From: Micromonospora chaiyaphumensis
GTDB taxonomy: Bacteria; Actinomycetota; Actinomycetes; Mycobacteriales; Micromonosporaceae
Length of the DNA stretch: 64,000 bases
Assembly (NCBI RefSeq): GCF_900091435.1
Contig: NZ_FMCS01000010.1
Span: forward strand, 244,889 to 308,888
Direction of reading: 5' to 3'
In this document: one piece after another, positions 16,285 through 23,811 of the stretch
Numbering within the stretch: the stretch's first letter is position 1
How the letters are laid out: the number at the start of each line of letters is the position of its first letter
The notes under the pieces: generated by a model
The model's input: the letters and a program-made list of their open reading frames with translations, nothing else
Told to the model about the DNA's origin: nothing
Databases searched by the model: none
Translations under genes and position numbers: made by a program

Positions 16285-17895
16285 ATGGACGGCCAGGAGA
16301 ACGAGCAGCACGACGCCGGGGGCGAGACGGCCCCGCAGGAGGGGCGCGCCCGCCGCCGGTGGCGCCCCGGCACCAACCTGCGCCGGCTCGGCGCGGTGCT
16401 GGCCCTGCTCGTGGTCACCTTCAGCGGGGTGGTCGCCGGCACGTACGCGGGCGGGCACGTGGGCACCGACATCGGGCCGTTCCGCGCCCAGCTCAACCTC
16501 AGCCCGTCGCTGAGCGGCGGCACCACCGTCGACATCCCGCCGCTGGGCGCGCTGCTGCTGGACAGCCACGACGGGCCGGCCTACCTGACCGTCGAGCTGG
16601 GCGCGCTCGACCAGCGACGCACCGAGGCGCTGATCGACGACCCGGCGAGCATCAGCCGGGCCAGCCAGTCCGCGGTCGAGGACGTCCGGGCCGGCGTGAT
16701 GCGCCTCGGCCTCAAGACCCTGGCCTCGGCGGTGCTGGCCACCCTGCTGCTGGCCGGGCTGGTCTTCCGCGACGCGCGCCGCACCGCGTGGGCCGGCGGG
16801 CTGGCGCTGGTCGTCACCGCCGGCAGCCTCGGCCTGGCCGCCGCCACCATCCGGCCGCAGGCGATAGAGGAGCCCCGCTACGAGGGGCTGCTGGTCAACG
16901 CCCCGGCGATCGTCGGTGACGCGCGGCGGATCGCCAACGACTACACGAAGTACGCCGAGCAGCTCCAGCGGCTCGTCGGCAACGTCAGCAAGCTCTACAC
17001 CACGGTCTCCTCGCTGCCGGTGGTCCAGCCGTCACCGGGCACCACGCGGGTGCTGCACGTCTCCGACATGCACCTCAACCCGACCGGCTGGCAGCTCATC
17101 CGCACCGTGGTGGAGCAGTTCGGCATCGACGTGGTGATCGACACCGGCGACATCACCGACTGGGGCAGCGAGCCCGAGGCGTCCTTCGTCGGCTCGATCG
17201 GCCTGCTCAAGAAGCCCTACGTCTACATCCGCGGCAACCACGACTCGGCGCGTACCGCCGCCGCGGTGGCCGCCCAGCCGAACGCCGTGGTGCTGGACAA
17301 CTCGACGGCCACGGTCGCGGGCCTGACCATCGCGGGCATCGGCGACCCCCGGTTCACGCCCGACAAGGAGACCTCGCCGGCCGGCAGCGGGCTCACCAAG
17401 GTGGTCGCCGACCAGGTGATCGGGGCCGGCGAGCAGCTCGCCGCCACCGTCACCAGCTCGCCGAAGCCGGTGAACATCGCGCTGGTGCACGACCCCGCCT
17501 CGGCCGGCCCGCTCTCCGGCACCTGCCCGCTGGTGCTCGCCGGGCACACCCACGCCCGCCAGGTGTCGAAGCTGCCGCAGGTGCCGGGCAAGCAGCCCAC
17601 CCAGCTCTTCGTCGAGGGCTCCACGGGCGGCGCCGGGCTGCGCGGCCTGGAGGGCGAGAAGCCCACCCCGCTGTCGATGACGGTGCTCTACTTCGACAAG
17701 CAGAAGCTGCTCCAGGCCTACGACGACATCACCGTGGGCGGGACCGGGCAGTCGCAGGTCAACCTGGAGCGGCACATCATCCAGGACCCGACGAAGGGCG
17801 ACCAGGTGCCGGTCACCCCGACGCCCACCCGGGGCGGGCCCGTCTCGCCCGCCCCGAACGGCAGCCCGACCGCGACGCCCAGCCCGACGGGCTGA
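16285..17895 (+). CDS. Membrane-anchored metallophosphoesterase
   Basis: This 536-residue protein has a hydrophilic start, a membrane helix at about 34-55, a roughly 90-residue extracytoplasmic segment, two more helices at about 145-195, and a calcineurin-like phosphoesterase domain (about 250-470). Metal ligands are in LHVSDMHLNP, VIDTGDITDWG, IRGNHDSA, ALVHDPA and LAGHTHARQV. The last 40 residues are a Pro/Thr/Gly tail. The topology suggests the catalytic domain faces outside, but this is uncertain. The substrate is unknown. The stop is only three bases from that of the convergent gene, with no terminator between them. Confidence 0.9.
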   Translation: MDGQENEQHDAGGETAPQEGRARRRWRPGTNLRRLGAVLALLVVTFSGVVAGTYAGGHVGTDIGPFRAQLNLSPSLSGGTTVDIPPLGALLLDSHDGPAYLTVELGALDQRRTEALIDDPASISRASQSAVEDVRAGVMRLGLKTLASAVLATLLLAGLVFRDARRTAWAGGLALVVTAGSLGLAAATIRPQAIEEPRYEGLLVNAPAIVGDARRIANDYTKYAEQLQRLVGNVSKLYTTVSSLPVVQPSPGTTRVLHVSDMHLNPTGWQLIRTVVEQFGIDVVIDTGDITDWGSEPEASFVGSIGLLKKPYVYIRGNHDSARTAAAVAAQPNAVVLDNSTATVAGLTIAGIGDPRFTPDKETSPAGSGLTKVVADQVIGAGEQLAATVTSSPKPVNIALVHDPASAGPLSGTCPLVLAGHTHARQVSKLPQVPGKQPTQLFVEGSTGGAGLRGLEGEKPTPLSMTVLYFDKQKLLQAYDDITVGGTGQSQVNLERHIIQDPTKGDQVPVTPTPTRGGPVSPAPNGSPTATPSPTG

Positions 17896-17898
17896 CGC

Positions 17899-20256
17899 TC
17901 AGCGCAGCGAGAGGGCGGCCAGCGCGGCGTTGACGATGCTGCCGGGCAGCAGGTCGTGCAGCTCGTACAGCTCTCCGACGCTGCCCGACTGGCCGAACTC
18001 GTCCACGCCGAGCGGCACGGCCGGGGCGCCGAGCGCCGAGCCCAGCCAGGCCATCGCGTGCGAGGCGGCGTCGTGCACGGTGACCACCGGCACCCGGTCG
18101 GCGAAGGCCGACCGCAGCGCCCCGGGCACGCTCGGCACGGTCGCCGTCCGCACGCCCTGGCGCAGGGTGCGCTGCCACGCCCGGTAGAGCCGGTCCAGGC
18201 TCGTCACGTCGACCACGTGCGCCGCGACGCCTTCCTCCGCCAGCTCCGCGGCGGCCGCGAGGACCTCCGGGAGCACCGCGCCGGAGGCGGCGAGCTGCAC
18301 GACCGGGGCGTCGGCGAGGTGGGGGTACGCCTCGTGCGCGTCGACGAGCCGGTACGCGCCCGCCACCACCTGCCGGCGCAGCACCGCGTCGCCGATCCGG
18401 GCCCGGGCCGCCTCGAAGGGCGCCTGGTCGATCGGCCGGGTGCTGAGCCGGAAGTAGTACGCCCCGTCCTCGGCCGGCGCGGCGGTGGCGGCCGGCGCCG
18501 CTCCCCCGGCGATCTGGCCGAGCGCGTCGCAGAGCAGCCAGTCGAGGCTGCCGGCGTACGCGGGTTCGCAGAAGGTGACCCCGGGCAGTTCCAGGCCGAC
18601 GGAGGCGGTGATGGTCGACTGGTGGGCGCCGCCCTCCGGGGCGAGGGTGATGCCGGACGGCGTGCCGGCCACCACGAACCGGGAACCGGAGTAGGTGCCG
18701 TAGAGGAACGCGTCGAGGCCGCGCAGCACGAACGGGTCGTAGACCGTGCCGACCGGGAGCAGCGGCTGCCCGGACAGGTCCCACGACAGGCCGAGCTGGC
18801 CGAGCAGCAGGAACAGGTTCATCTCGGAGATGCCCAGCTCGATGTGCTGGCCCGCCGGGGTCTCCGTCCAGCGCAGCATCCGGTCCTCGGTCCAGGAGCG
18901 CTGCTCGGTGGGGGCGAACACCCCGGTCTTGTTGATGAAGCCGGCCAGGTTGGTGGAGGTGGCCACGTCCGGCGCGGTGGTGACCAGGTAGGGGGCGACC
19001 TTCGGATCGCGGGCCAGGTCGACCAGCACCCGGCCGAAGACCTCCTGGGTGGAGACGGGCTTGTTCACCCGTACCCTGGTGGTCTCCGGGACGGTGACGC
19101 CCAGCGCCCGCTCGCGCGGCGCGCGGGCCAGCGCCTCCCGGCGCTCGCCGGCCCGGATGCCGGCCGGGGACGCCGGGTCGAGGCGGTCCCACTCGGTGTC
19201 GCGGGTCAGGCCGAGGGCGGTGCGCAGCGCGTCGACCTGCTCGGTGGTGAGCAGCGCCGAGTGGTTGCGCGGATTGCCGGCGATCGGCAGGCCCCAGCCC
19301 TTGACCGTATAGGCGAAGACCACGCTGGGCCGGTCGGTGACCGCGTCGCACTGGGCGTACGCGTCGAGCATCGCCTGGAGGTCGTGCCCGCCCAGGTCGG
19401 TGACGAGCGGGCCCAGCTCGTCGTCGGGAATGTCGGCCACGAAGGCGGCCACCTCGGCCGGGGCGCCGTCCAGGAACTGCTTGCGCAGGGCCGGCCCGGC
19501 CAGCCCGAACAGCGACTGGTACTGCTCGTTGGGCATGAGGTCGATCCAGTCGCGCAGCGCCGCGCCACCCGGCCGCTCGTACGCCTCGGCGAGCCTGCGC
19601 CCGTACTTGACCTCGACCACGTGCCAGCCGGCGGCCTCGAACTGGCCACGCCACTGGTTGATCCGCACCCCGGGCACGACCCGGTCCAGCGACTGGCGGT
19701 TGAAGTCCACCAGCCACATCACGTTGCCCAGCCCGGTGGTCGCCGGGTCGGCGACGGCCTCCCAGATGTTGCCCTCGTCCAGCTCGGCGTCGCCGATGAG
19801 GGCGATGAAGCGGGAGTGCGGCCGTTCGCCGAAGTGCGCGTCGACGTAGCGGCGGGTCACCGCCGCGAACAGCGGAGCGGCCGCGCCCAGGCCGACCGAG
19901 CCGGTGGAGAAGTCCACCCCGTCCGGGTCCTTGGTCCGCGACGGGTACGACTGGAGCCCGCCGCGCGCCCGCAGCTTCGGCAGGTAGGACCGGTCCAGGT
20001 TGCCGAGCAGGTACTGGACGGCGTGGAAGACCGGCGAGGCGTGCGGCTTGACCGCCACCCGGTCCTCGGCGTCCAGGTGGGCGAACCAGAGCGCGGTCAT
20101 CGCCGTGACCAGCGAGGCGCTGGACGCCTGGTGGCCGCCGACCTTCACCCCGTCGCCGGTGTCCCGGTCGTGGTTGGCCGCGTCCACGATGCGCGTGGCG
20201 AGCCAGAGCACCCGCCGCTGGATCTCGTCGAGGACGTCGAGGTCGTGCTGGTTCAC
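17899..20256 (-). CDS. Transketolase-like / AceE-like pyruvate dehydrogenase E1 homolog
   Basis: This 785-residue ThDP enzyme has the three-domain layout of homodimeric E1/transketolase. The cofactor site is GDAELDEGNIWEAV followed by VMWLVDFNRQSLD, the form seen in AceE-type proteins. The pyrimidine domain shows ELGISEMNLFLLLGQLG with the activating glutamate, then GTYSGSRFVVAGTPSGITL and APEGGAHQST. It is shorter than AceE (about 890). Many actinobacteria carry this shorter protein alongside normal AceE; its substrate is not settled. No E2 or E3 gene is adjacent. It lies downstream of gatB, separated by a strong hairpin, so it is probably read from its own promoter in the 93-base gap. Confidence 0.82.
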   Translation of the reverse strand: MNQHDLDVLDEIQRRVLWLATRIVDAANHDRDTGDGVKVGGHQASSASLVTAMTALWFAHLDAEDRVAVKPHASPVFHAVQYLLGNLDRSYLPKLRARGGLQSYPSRTKDPDGVDFSTGSVGLGAAAPLFAAVTRRYVDAHFGERPHSRFIALIGDAELDEGNIWEAVADPATTGLGNVMWLVDFNRQSLDRVVPGVRINQWRGQFEAAGWHVVEVKYGRRLAEAYERPGGAALRDWIDLMPNEQYQSLFGLAGPALRKQFLDGAPAEVAAFVADIPDDELGPLVTDLGGHDLQAMLDAYAQCDAVTDRPSVVFAYTVKGWGLPIAGNPRNHSALLTTEQVDALRTALGLTRDTEWDRLDPASPAGIRAGERREALARAPRERALGVTVPETTRVRVNKPVSTQEVFGRVLVDLARDPKVAPYLVTTAPDVATSTNLAGFINKTGVFAPTEQRSWTEDRMLRWTETPAGQHIELGISEMNLFLLLGQLGLSWDLSGQPLLPVGTVYDPFVLRGLDAFLYGTYSGSRFVVAGTPSGITLAPEGGAHQSTITASVGLELPGVTFCEPAYAGSLDWLLCDALGQIAGGAAPAATAAPAEDGAYYFRLSTRPIDQAPFEAARARIGDAVLRRQVVAGAYRLVDAHEAYPHLADAPVVQLAASGAVLPEVLAAAAELAEEGVAAHVVDVTSLDRLYRAWQRTLRQGVRTATVPSVPGALRSAFADRVPVVTVHDAASHAMAWLGSALGAPAVPLGVDEFGQSGSVGELYELHDLLPGSIVNAALAALSLR

Positions 20257-20308
20257 GGTGACTCCATCCGGGCGTCGCCGTTGACGCCCACCGAGGGGTT
20301 GGCGGACA

Positions 20309-20341
20309 GGAAGGGCCCCTTCGTGGCGAAGGGGCCCTTCC
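20309..20341. terminator. Terminator after gatB, 15-bp perfect hairpin
   Basis: Arms 20309-20323 (GGAAGGGCCCCTTCG) and 20327-20341 are perfectly complementary around a TGG loop. The hairpin lies 9 bases after the gatB stop and before the next gene start, so it ends the gatCAB transcript. Confidence 0.85.
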
Positions 20342-20349
20342 CTGCGGGC

Positions 20350-21849
20350 TCAGCCCTGGACGCCGAGACGCTCCAGGATCAGCTCGCGGACGGTCTTGGC
20401 GTCGGCCTGGCCGCGGGTGGTCTTCATGACCGCGCCGACCAGCGCGCCGGCCGCCGCGACCTTGCCGCTGCGGACCTTGTCCGCGACGTCCGGGTTGGCG
20501 GCGATGGCCTCGTCCACGGCGGCGGTCAGCGCCCCGGTGTCGGAGACGACCTCCAGGCCCCGGTTGGTCATGATCTCGGCCGGCGAACCCTCGCCGCCGA
20601 TCACGCCCTCCAGCACGATCCGGGCCAGCTTGTCGTTGAGCTTGCCGCCGTCGACCAGACCCTGCAGCTCGGCGACGTGCCTCGGGCTGACGCCGACGTC
20701 GGCCAGCTCCACGCCGGTCTCGTTGGCCCGGCGGGACAGCTCGCCCAGCCACCACTTGCGGGCGGCGGCCGGGGTGGCACCGGCGGCCACGGTCGCCTCG
20801 ATCAGCTCGACCGCGCCGGCGTTGACCACCGACTGCATGTCGAGGTCGGACAGGCCCCACTCCTGCTGGATCCGCTTGCGGCGCAGCCGCGGCAGCTCCG
20901 GCAGGGCGGCCTTCAGCTCGGCCACCCAGGCGGTGTCCGGCGCGAGCGGGACCAGGTCCGGCTCCGGGAAGTACCGGTAGTCGGTGGCGGTCTCCTTGGA
21001 CCGGCCGGGGGTGGTGTCCCCGGTGTCCTCGTGGAAGTGCCGGGTCTCCTGGGTGATGCTGCCGCCGGCGTCGAGCACCGACGCCTGGCGCAGCATCTCC
21101 GAGCGGACCGCCCGCTCGACCGAGCGCAGCGAGTTGACGTTCTTGGTCTCGGTACGGGTGCCCCACTCCTCGCCCGGCAGGTTCAGCGAGGTGTTGACGT
21201 CGCAGCGCAGCGAGCCCTCCTCCATCCGGACGTCGGAGACGCCCAGGGAGCGGATCACGTCGCGCAGTTCGGTGACGTACGCCCGGGCCACCTCGGGGGC
21301 GAGCGCGCCGGTGCCGGGGATCGGCTTGGTGACGATCTCGACGAGCGGGATGCCGGCCCGGTTGTAGTCGACCAACGACTCCGTGGCGCCGTGGATCCGG
21401 CCGGTGGCGCCGCCGACGTGCAGCGTCTTGCCGGTGTCCTCCTCCAGGTGCACCCGCTCGATGCCGATCCGCACGGTCTCGCCGTTGACCTCGACGTCCA
21501 GGTGGCCGTCGACGCAGAGCGGCTCGTCGTACTGGCTGATCTGGAAGTTCTTCGGCATGTCCGGATAGAAGTAGTTCTTCCGGGCGAACCGGCACCACTC
21601 GGCGATGGAGCAGTTCAGCGCGAGGCCGATCCGGATGGTCGCCTCGATGGCCGCCTTGTTGGCCACCGGCAGCGAGCCGGGCAGGCCCAGGCAGACCGGG
21701 CAGACCCGGGTGTTCGGCTCGCCGCCGAAGTCGGTCGGGCAGCCGCACCACATCTTGGTGTTCGTGCCCAGCTCGACGTGGGTCTCCAGGCCGATCACCG
21801 GTTCGTAGCGCGCGACGACCTCGTCGTACGCGGGCAGTGTCGTCGTCAT
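20350..21849 (-). CDS. gatB: Aspartyl/glutamyl-tRNA amidotransferase subunit B
   Basis: GatB activates the misacylated Glu-tRNA(Gln) or Asp-tRNA(Asn) so that ammonia from GatA converts it to the amide. The protein has 499 residues, normal for the family. The N-terminal half has the hallmark PVIGLETHVEL and the zinc-site region CGCPTDFGG...CPVCLGLPG, then FARKNYFYPDMPKNFQISQY. The C-terminal part is the helical YqeY-like tRNA-binding tail ending at residue 499. It follows gatA by 13 bases in a gatC-gatA-gatB operon. In M. tuberculosis pfkA lies between gatA and gatB; it does not here. Confidence 0.98.
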   Translation of the reverse strand: MTTTLPAYDEVVARYEPVIGLETHVELGTNTKMWCGCPTDFGGEPNTRVCPVCLGLPGSLPVANKAAIEATIRIGLALNCSIAEWCRFARKNYFYPDMPKNFQISQYDEPLCVDGHLDVEVNGETVRIGIERVHLEEDTGKTLHVGGATGRIHGATESLVDYNRAGIPLVEIVTKPIPGTGALAPEVARAYVTELRDVIRSLGVSDVRMEEGSLRCDVNTSLNLPGEEWGTRTETKNVNSLRSVERAVRSEMLRQASVLDAGGSITQETRHFHEDTGDTTPGRSKETATDYRYFPEPDLVPLAPDTAWVAELKAALPELPRLRRKRIQQEWGLSDLDMQSVVNAGAVELIEATVAAGATPAAARKWWLGELSRRANETGVELADVGVSPRHVAELQGLVDGGKLNDKLARIVLEGVIGGEGSPAEIMTNRGLEVVSDTGALTAAVDEAIAANPDVADKVRSGKVAAAGALVGAVMKTTRGQADAKTVRELILERLGVQG

Positions 21850-21862
21850 CGGTGCTCCTGCC

Positions 21863-23338
21863 TCACAGTGCCGGTGGGGTGAACGTGCCGACCGTGGACT
21901 CCAGTGCGGCGGCGACCCGGTACATCCGGTCGTCGGCCATGGTCGGGGCCATGATCTGGAAACCGACCGGGAGGCCCTCGGAGAGGCCGCACGGGACCGA
22001 GATGGCCGGTCCGCCGTACAGGTTGGTCGGGATGGTGAACAGGTCGGCCAGGTACATCTGGTAGGGGTCGGCGGTGCGCGCCCCGATGGGGAAGGCCACG
22101 AACGGGGTGGTCGGCGAGATGAGCGCGTCCACCCGCTCGAAGGCGGCCGTGAAGTCCCGGGTGATCAGGGTGCGGACCTTCTGCGCCTGCCCGTAGTAGG
22201 CGTCGTAGTAGCCCGAGGAGAGCGCGTAGGTGCCGATCATGATGCGCCGCTTCACCTCGGGGCCGAAGCCGGCCTCCCGGGTCAGCGACATGACCTCCTC
22301 GAGGGACCGGTTGCCGTCGTCGCCGACCCGCAGGCCGAACCGGACGCCGTCGAACCGGGCCAGGTTGGAGGAGCACTCGCTCGGCGCGATCAGGTAGTAG
22401 GCCGGCAGCGCGTACTGGAAGTGCGGGCAGGAGACGTCGACGATCTCGGCGCCCAGCTTCGCGAGGGCCTCCACCGACTCGCGGAACGCGGCCATCACGC
22501 CCGGCTCGGCGCCCTCGCCGGTGAACTCGGTGACCACACCGAGCCGCACCCCGGTCAGGTCGCCGCTCGCTCCGAGCTTCGCGGCGGCCACCACGTCCGG
22601 CACCGGGGCCGGGATAGAGGTGGAGTCGCGCGGGTCGTGGCCGCCGATCACCTGGTGCAGCAGGGCGGCGTCCAGCACGTTGCGCGCGCACGGGCCGGGG
22701 GTGTCCAGCGAGGAGGAGAACGCCACCAGGCCGTAGCGGGAGGTGCCGCCGTAGGTGGGCTTCGCGCCGACGGTGCCGGTGACCGCGCCGGGCTGGCGGA
22801 TCGAGCCGCCGGTGTCCGAGCCGATCGACAGCGGCGCCTCGTACGCGGCGAGCGCCGCGGCGCTGCCACCACCCGAGCCGCCCGGGATCCGCTCCAGGTC
22901 CCACGGGTTGCGGGTCGGCCCGTACGCCGAGTATTCCGTGGAGGAGCCCATGGCGAACTCGTCCATGTTGGTCTTGCCGAGCATCACCGTGCCGGCGGCG
23001 CGCAGCCGCTCGACGATCGTCGAGTCGTACGGCGGGCGCCAGCCCTCCAGGATCTTCGAGCCGACGGTGGTCGGCACACCCTTCGTGGTGAGCACGTCCT
23101 TCACGGCGACCGGCACGCCCGCGAGGGGGCCCAGGTCCTCGCCGGCGGCCCGGCGCTCGTCCACGCTCCGGGCGGCGGCCAGCGCGCCCTCGGTGTCGAC
23201 GTGCAGGAAGGCGTGGACCTGCTCGTCGACGGCGGCGATCCGGTCCAGGTGGGCCTGCGTGACCTCCACGGCGGAGGTCTCGCCCGTCGCCACCAGGCCG
23301 GCGATCTCGGCGGCGGTGAGCCGGGTCAGGTCAGTCAT
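21863..23338 (-). CDS. gatA: Aspartyl/glutamyl-tRNA amidotransferase subunit A
   Basis: GatA is the glutaminase of the complex. The 491-residue amidase-signature protein shows the catalytic Lys in VPVAVKDVLTTKG, the cis-serine in PGGSGGGSAAALAA and the nucleophile in SIGSDTGGSIRQPG. The ATG at 23338 overlaps the TGA of gatC (ATGA), giving translational coupling and equal amounts of the subunits. The coding frame stays open upstream through gatC in another frame, but the family start MTDLTRLTAAEIAGL fits only here. Confidence 0.98.
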   Translation of the reverse strand: MTDLTRLTAAEIAGLVATGETSAVEVTQAHLDRIAAVDEQVHAFLHVDTEGALAAARSVDERRAAGEDLGPLAGVPVAVKDVLTTKGVPTTVGSKILEGWRPPYDSTIVERLRAAGTVMLGKTNMDEFAMGSSTEYSAYGPTRNPWDLERIPGGSGGGSAAALAAYEAPLSIGSDTGGSIRQPGAVTGTVGAKPTYGGTSRYGLVAFSSSLDTPGPCARNVLDAALLHQVIGGHDPRDSTSIPAPVPDVVAAAKLGASGDLTGVRLGVVTEFTGEGAEPGVMAAFRESVEALAKLGAEIVDVSCPHFQYALPAYYLIAPSECSSNLARFDGVRFGLRVGDDGNRSLEEVMSLTREAGFGPEVKRRIMIGTYALSSGYYDAYYGQAQKVRTLITRDFTAAFERVDALISPTTPFVAFPIGARTADPYQMYLADLFTIPTNLYGGPAISVPCGLSEGLPVGFQIMAPTMADDRMYRVAAALESTVGTFTPPAL

Positions 23339-23640
23339 GAAGCCACATCCTCGTCCAGGATCCGCGGGACGCGGAACCGCTGCTCCTCGGCGTCGGGCGC
23401 GCCCGACAGCGCCTCCTGCGGGGTCAGGCACGGCGTCACCACGTCCTCGCGGAGGACGTTGGTCAGCGGCACCGAGTGGGACGTCGGCGGGATGTCCGCC
23501 GCGGCGACCTCGCCGACCTGGGCGACCGACTGGAGGATCACGTCCAGCTGGCCGGCGAAGGTGTCCAACTCCTCCTCGGTGACGGCGAGCCGCGACAGTC
23601 GCGCGAGATGCGCGACCTCCTCGCGGGAGATGGCGGCCAT
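23335..23640 (-). CDS. gatC: Aspartyl/glutamyl-tRNA amidotransferase subunit C
   Basis: This 101-residue subunit wraps between GatA and GatB. The N-terminal helices ISREEVAHLARLSRLAVTEE and the C-terminal FRVPRILDE are typical of GatC. It is the first gene of the operon, and the ATG at 23640 follows GAAGGGGGCACCCG. A possible -10 (TAGACT) lies about 90 bases upstream. Confidence 0.96.
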   Translation of the reverse strand: MAAISREEVAHLARLSRLAVTEEELDTFAGQLDVILQSVAQVGEVAAADIPPTSHSVPLTNVLREDVVTPCLTPQEALSGAPDAEEQRFRVPRILDEDVAS

Positions 23641-23728
23641 CGGGTGCCCCCTTCGTGGCTGTCCTGCTGCGTCTGCGGTGTGCCGGCCGCGCGCTCGCCG
23701 GGGACGATGACACGCGGTGACCGGAGCG

Positions 23729-23734
23729 AGTCTA
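23729..23734 (-). promoter_or_regulatory. Possible -10 of the gatCAB promoter
   Basis: On the minus strand TAGACT is the only AT-containing hexamer of the TAnnnT type in the gap before gatC. No convincing -35 is visible 16-18 bases upstream, so the call rests on the -10 and the position. Confidence 0.35.
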
Positions 23735-23756
23735 TTGCCCTCCGGTCCGGCCGACG

Positions 23757-23796
23757 CCTCCGACTCCCGGTGCCGGCCTCCGACTCCCCGTGCCGG
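23757..23796. repeat. Tandem duplication of a 20-bp unit
   Basis: CCTCCGACTCCCGGTGCCGG at 23757-23776 is followed directly by a copy with one change at 23777-23796. The duplication sits between the GGDEF-EAL stop and gatC, upstream of the probable gatC promoter. It has no obvious function. Confidence 0.8.
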
Positions 23797-23811
23797 CCAC
23801 GGGAGCGCCGG

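Noticed and set aside
17813..21882. Open frames of over 1300 codons on both strands across the AceE-like and gatB genes
   Set aside because: They are out-of-frame shadows of real genes; no family motif appears in them.
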